Shown here: positions 38,165 through 38,627 of the stretch, in pieces
How the letters are laid out: every line of letters starts with the position of its first letter
Position numbering within the stretch: position 1 is the first letter of the stretch
Assembly (NCBI GenBank): GCA_910577945.1
Contig: CAJTNI010000003.1
Span: forward strand, 107,607 to 146,233
Origin: an uncultured Christensenella sp.
GTDB lineage: Bacteria > Bacillota > Clostridia > Christensenellales > Pumilibacteraceae
Length of the DNA stretch: 38,627 nt
Direction: 5' to 3'
Translations under genes and position numbers: made by a program
Notes under the pieces: generated by a model
Database searches by the model: none
What the model was told of the DNA's origin: nothing
What the model saw: the letters and a program-made list of their open reading frames with translations, nothing else

Positions 38165-38627
38165 TGAACCCCAAAAGTTGGACAGATAAATAGTTAAATT
38201 ACTTGTGAATGAGTTCGGTATTGTACCGGACTCATTCCATTTAGAGTGAGAGAGATTCTCTCGTTGTTCCAGTAGTGTATGTACTCTTTCAGACAGTGGA
38301 CGAATTCGTCCACTGTTTGAAACTTTTCGCCGTAAAACATTTCTACTTTCAGCCGTCCGAAAAAGTTCTCCATTACGCTGTTATCCAAGCAGTTACCTTT
38401 ACGCGACATGCTTTGAATAATATTATGTTCTTGCAGTTGTCTTTGAAACTCTTTCATTTGGTATTGCCAACCTTGGTCGGAGTGTAGTATAGGCGCCGCG
38501 CCTTTCGGCAGCTTGTCAAACAGTCCTTTAAGCATTTCTCGCGTTTGCCAAAAATTCGGACTTGTTGAGATTGAATAGCTTATTACTTCGTTGTTATGTA
38601 AATCAAGTATTGGAGATAGATATACTT
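38165..38627. mobile_element. IS3-family (IS150-like) insertion sequence, one end, cut by window edge
   Basis: The terminal repeat TGAACCCCAAAAGTTGGACA begins at 38165 and is followed 10 bases later by the stop codon of the transposase, as expected for the right end of an IS3-family element transcribed away from the far end. The other end and the first open frame lie outside the window. A relic of a similar end is at 27902-27926. Confidence 0.85.
38194..38627 (-). CDS. IS3-family transposase OrfB, C-terminal part
   Basis: The frame stays open to the window edge; about 144 residues are visible. They include the rve/DDE integrase core: an LDLHNNEVISYS strand after the first Asp, the second Asp in HSDQGWQY, and the catalytic Glu in DNSVMENFFGRLK, followed by the CLKEYIHYWNNERI tail with its NxxRxH-like block. 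OrfB is normally made by a -1 frameshift with OrfA, which lies outside. Nothing visible is broken. Confidence 0.9.
   Translation of the reverse strand, partial: VYLSPILDLHNNEVISYSISTSPNFWQTREMLKGLFDKLPKGAAPILHSDQGWQYQMKEFQRQLQEHNIIQSMSRKGNCLDNSVMENFFGRLKVEMFYGEKFQTVDEFVHCLKEYIHYWNNERISLTLNGMSPVQYRTHSQVI

Noticed and set aside
1..38627. CRISPR array, tRNA or rRNA genes
   Set aside because: I found no regularly spaced direct repeats, no cloverleaf with TTCGA/TTCAA arms, and no rRNA-like sequence.

Overview
The window looks like a chromosomal segment of an uncultured, fairly GC-rich member of the Clostridia (Firmicutes). This rests on gene content: a clostridial ABC maltodextrin operon, ECF sigma/anti-sigma pairs, a TM1266-type hydrogenase regulator, a CtpE/CaxP-type ATPase, and consensus TTGACA/TATAAT promoters with GGAGG ribosome sites. 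It is not based on any database match. Almost all genes lie on the minus strand. Most long plus-strand open frames are antisense shadows created by GC-rich codon use.

Layout by position. 1-5.9 kb: a maltodextrin uptake and breakdown operon, in transcription order binding protein, malF-like and malG-like permeases, a GH13 lipoprotein amylase, and one more secreted protein cut by the window edge. 6.1-10.8 kb: a divergent nucleoside hydrolase and a 1265-residue membrane-anchored protein made of four related repeats. 11.0-15.4 kb: an AT-richer island with two paralogous ECF sigma/anti-sigma operons flanking a secreted subtilisin; the protease and one sigma gene share the same promoter motif. 15.5-19.3 kb: a CopA-type copper ATPase with metal-binding domains at both ends, then a plus-strand amidase-like protein that lacks the expected catalytic residues. 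19.4-26.9 kb: a TetR regulator, a membrane protein, tsaD, prfB, secA and a prephenate dehydratase gene.

27.1-28.0 kb holds a small XRE regulator split cleanly by a 280-bp MITE with TA target duplication, a tiny Cys-rich protein and a lone IS3-type end. 28.0-31.3 kb: uraA-upp uracil salvage and an orphan response regulator. 31.4-36.1 kb: a CtpE/CaxP-like P-type ATPase with a leaderless promoter, and a NitT/TauT-type permease plus a binding protein whose two lobes appear circularly permuted. 36.2-38.6 kb: a hydrogenase-system regulator with a structured leader, divergent from citrate synthase, and the end of an IS3-family element.

The observations most worth following are the circularly permuted binding protein, the MITE-split regulator that can be restored exactly, the shared sigma/protease promoter, a structured repeat whose end supplies the stop codon of both secA and a response regulator, the four-repeat giant surface protein, and several leaderless promoters.
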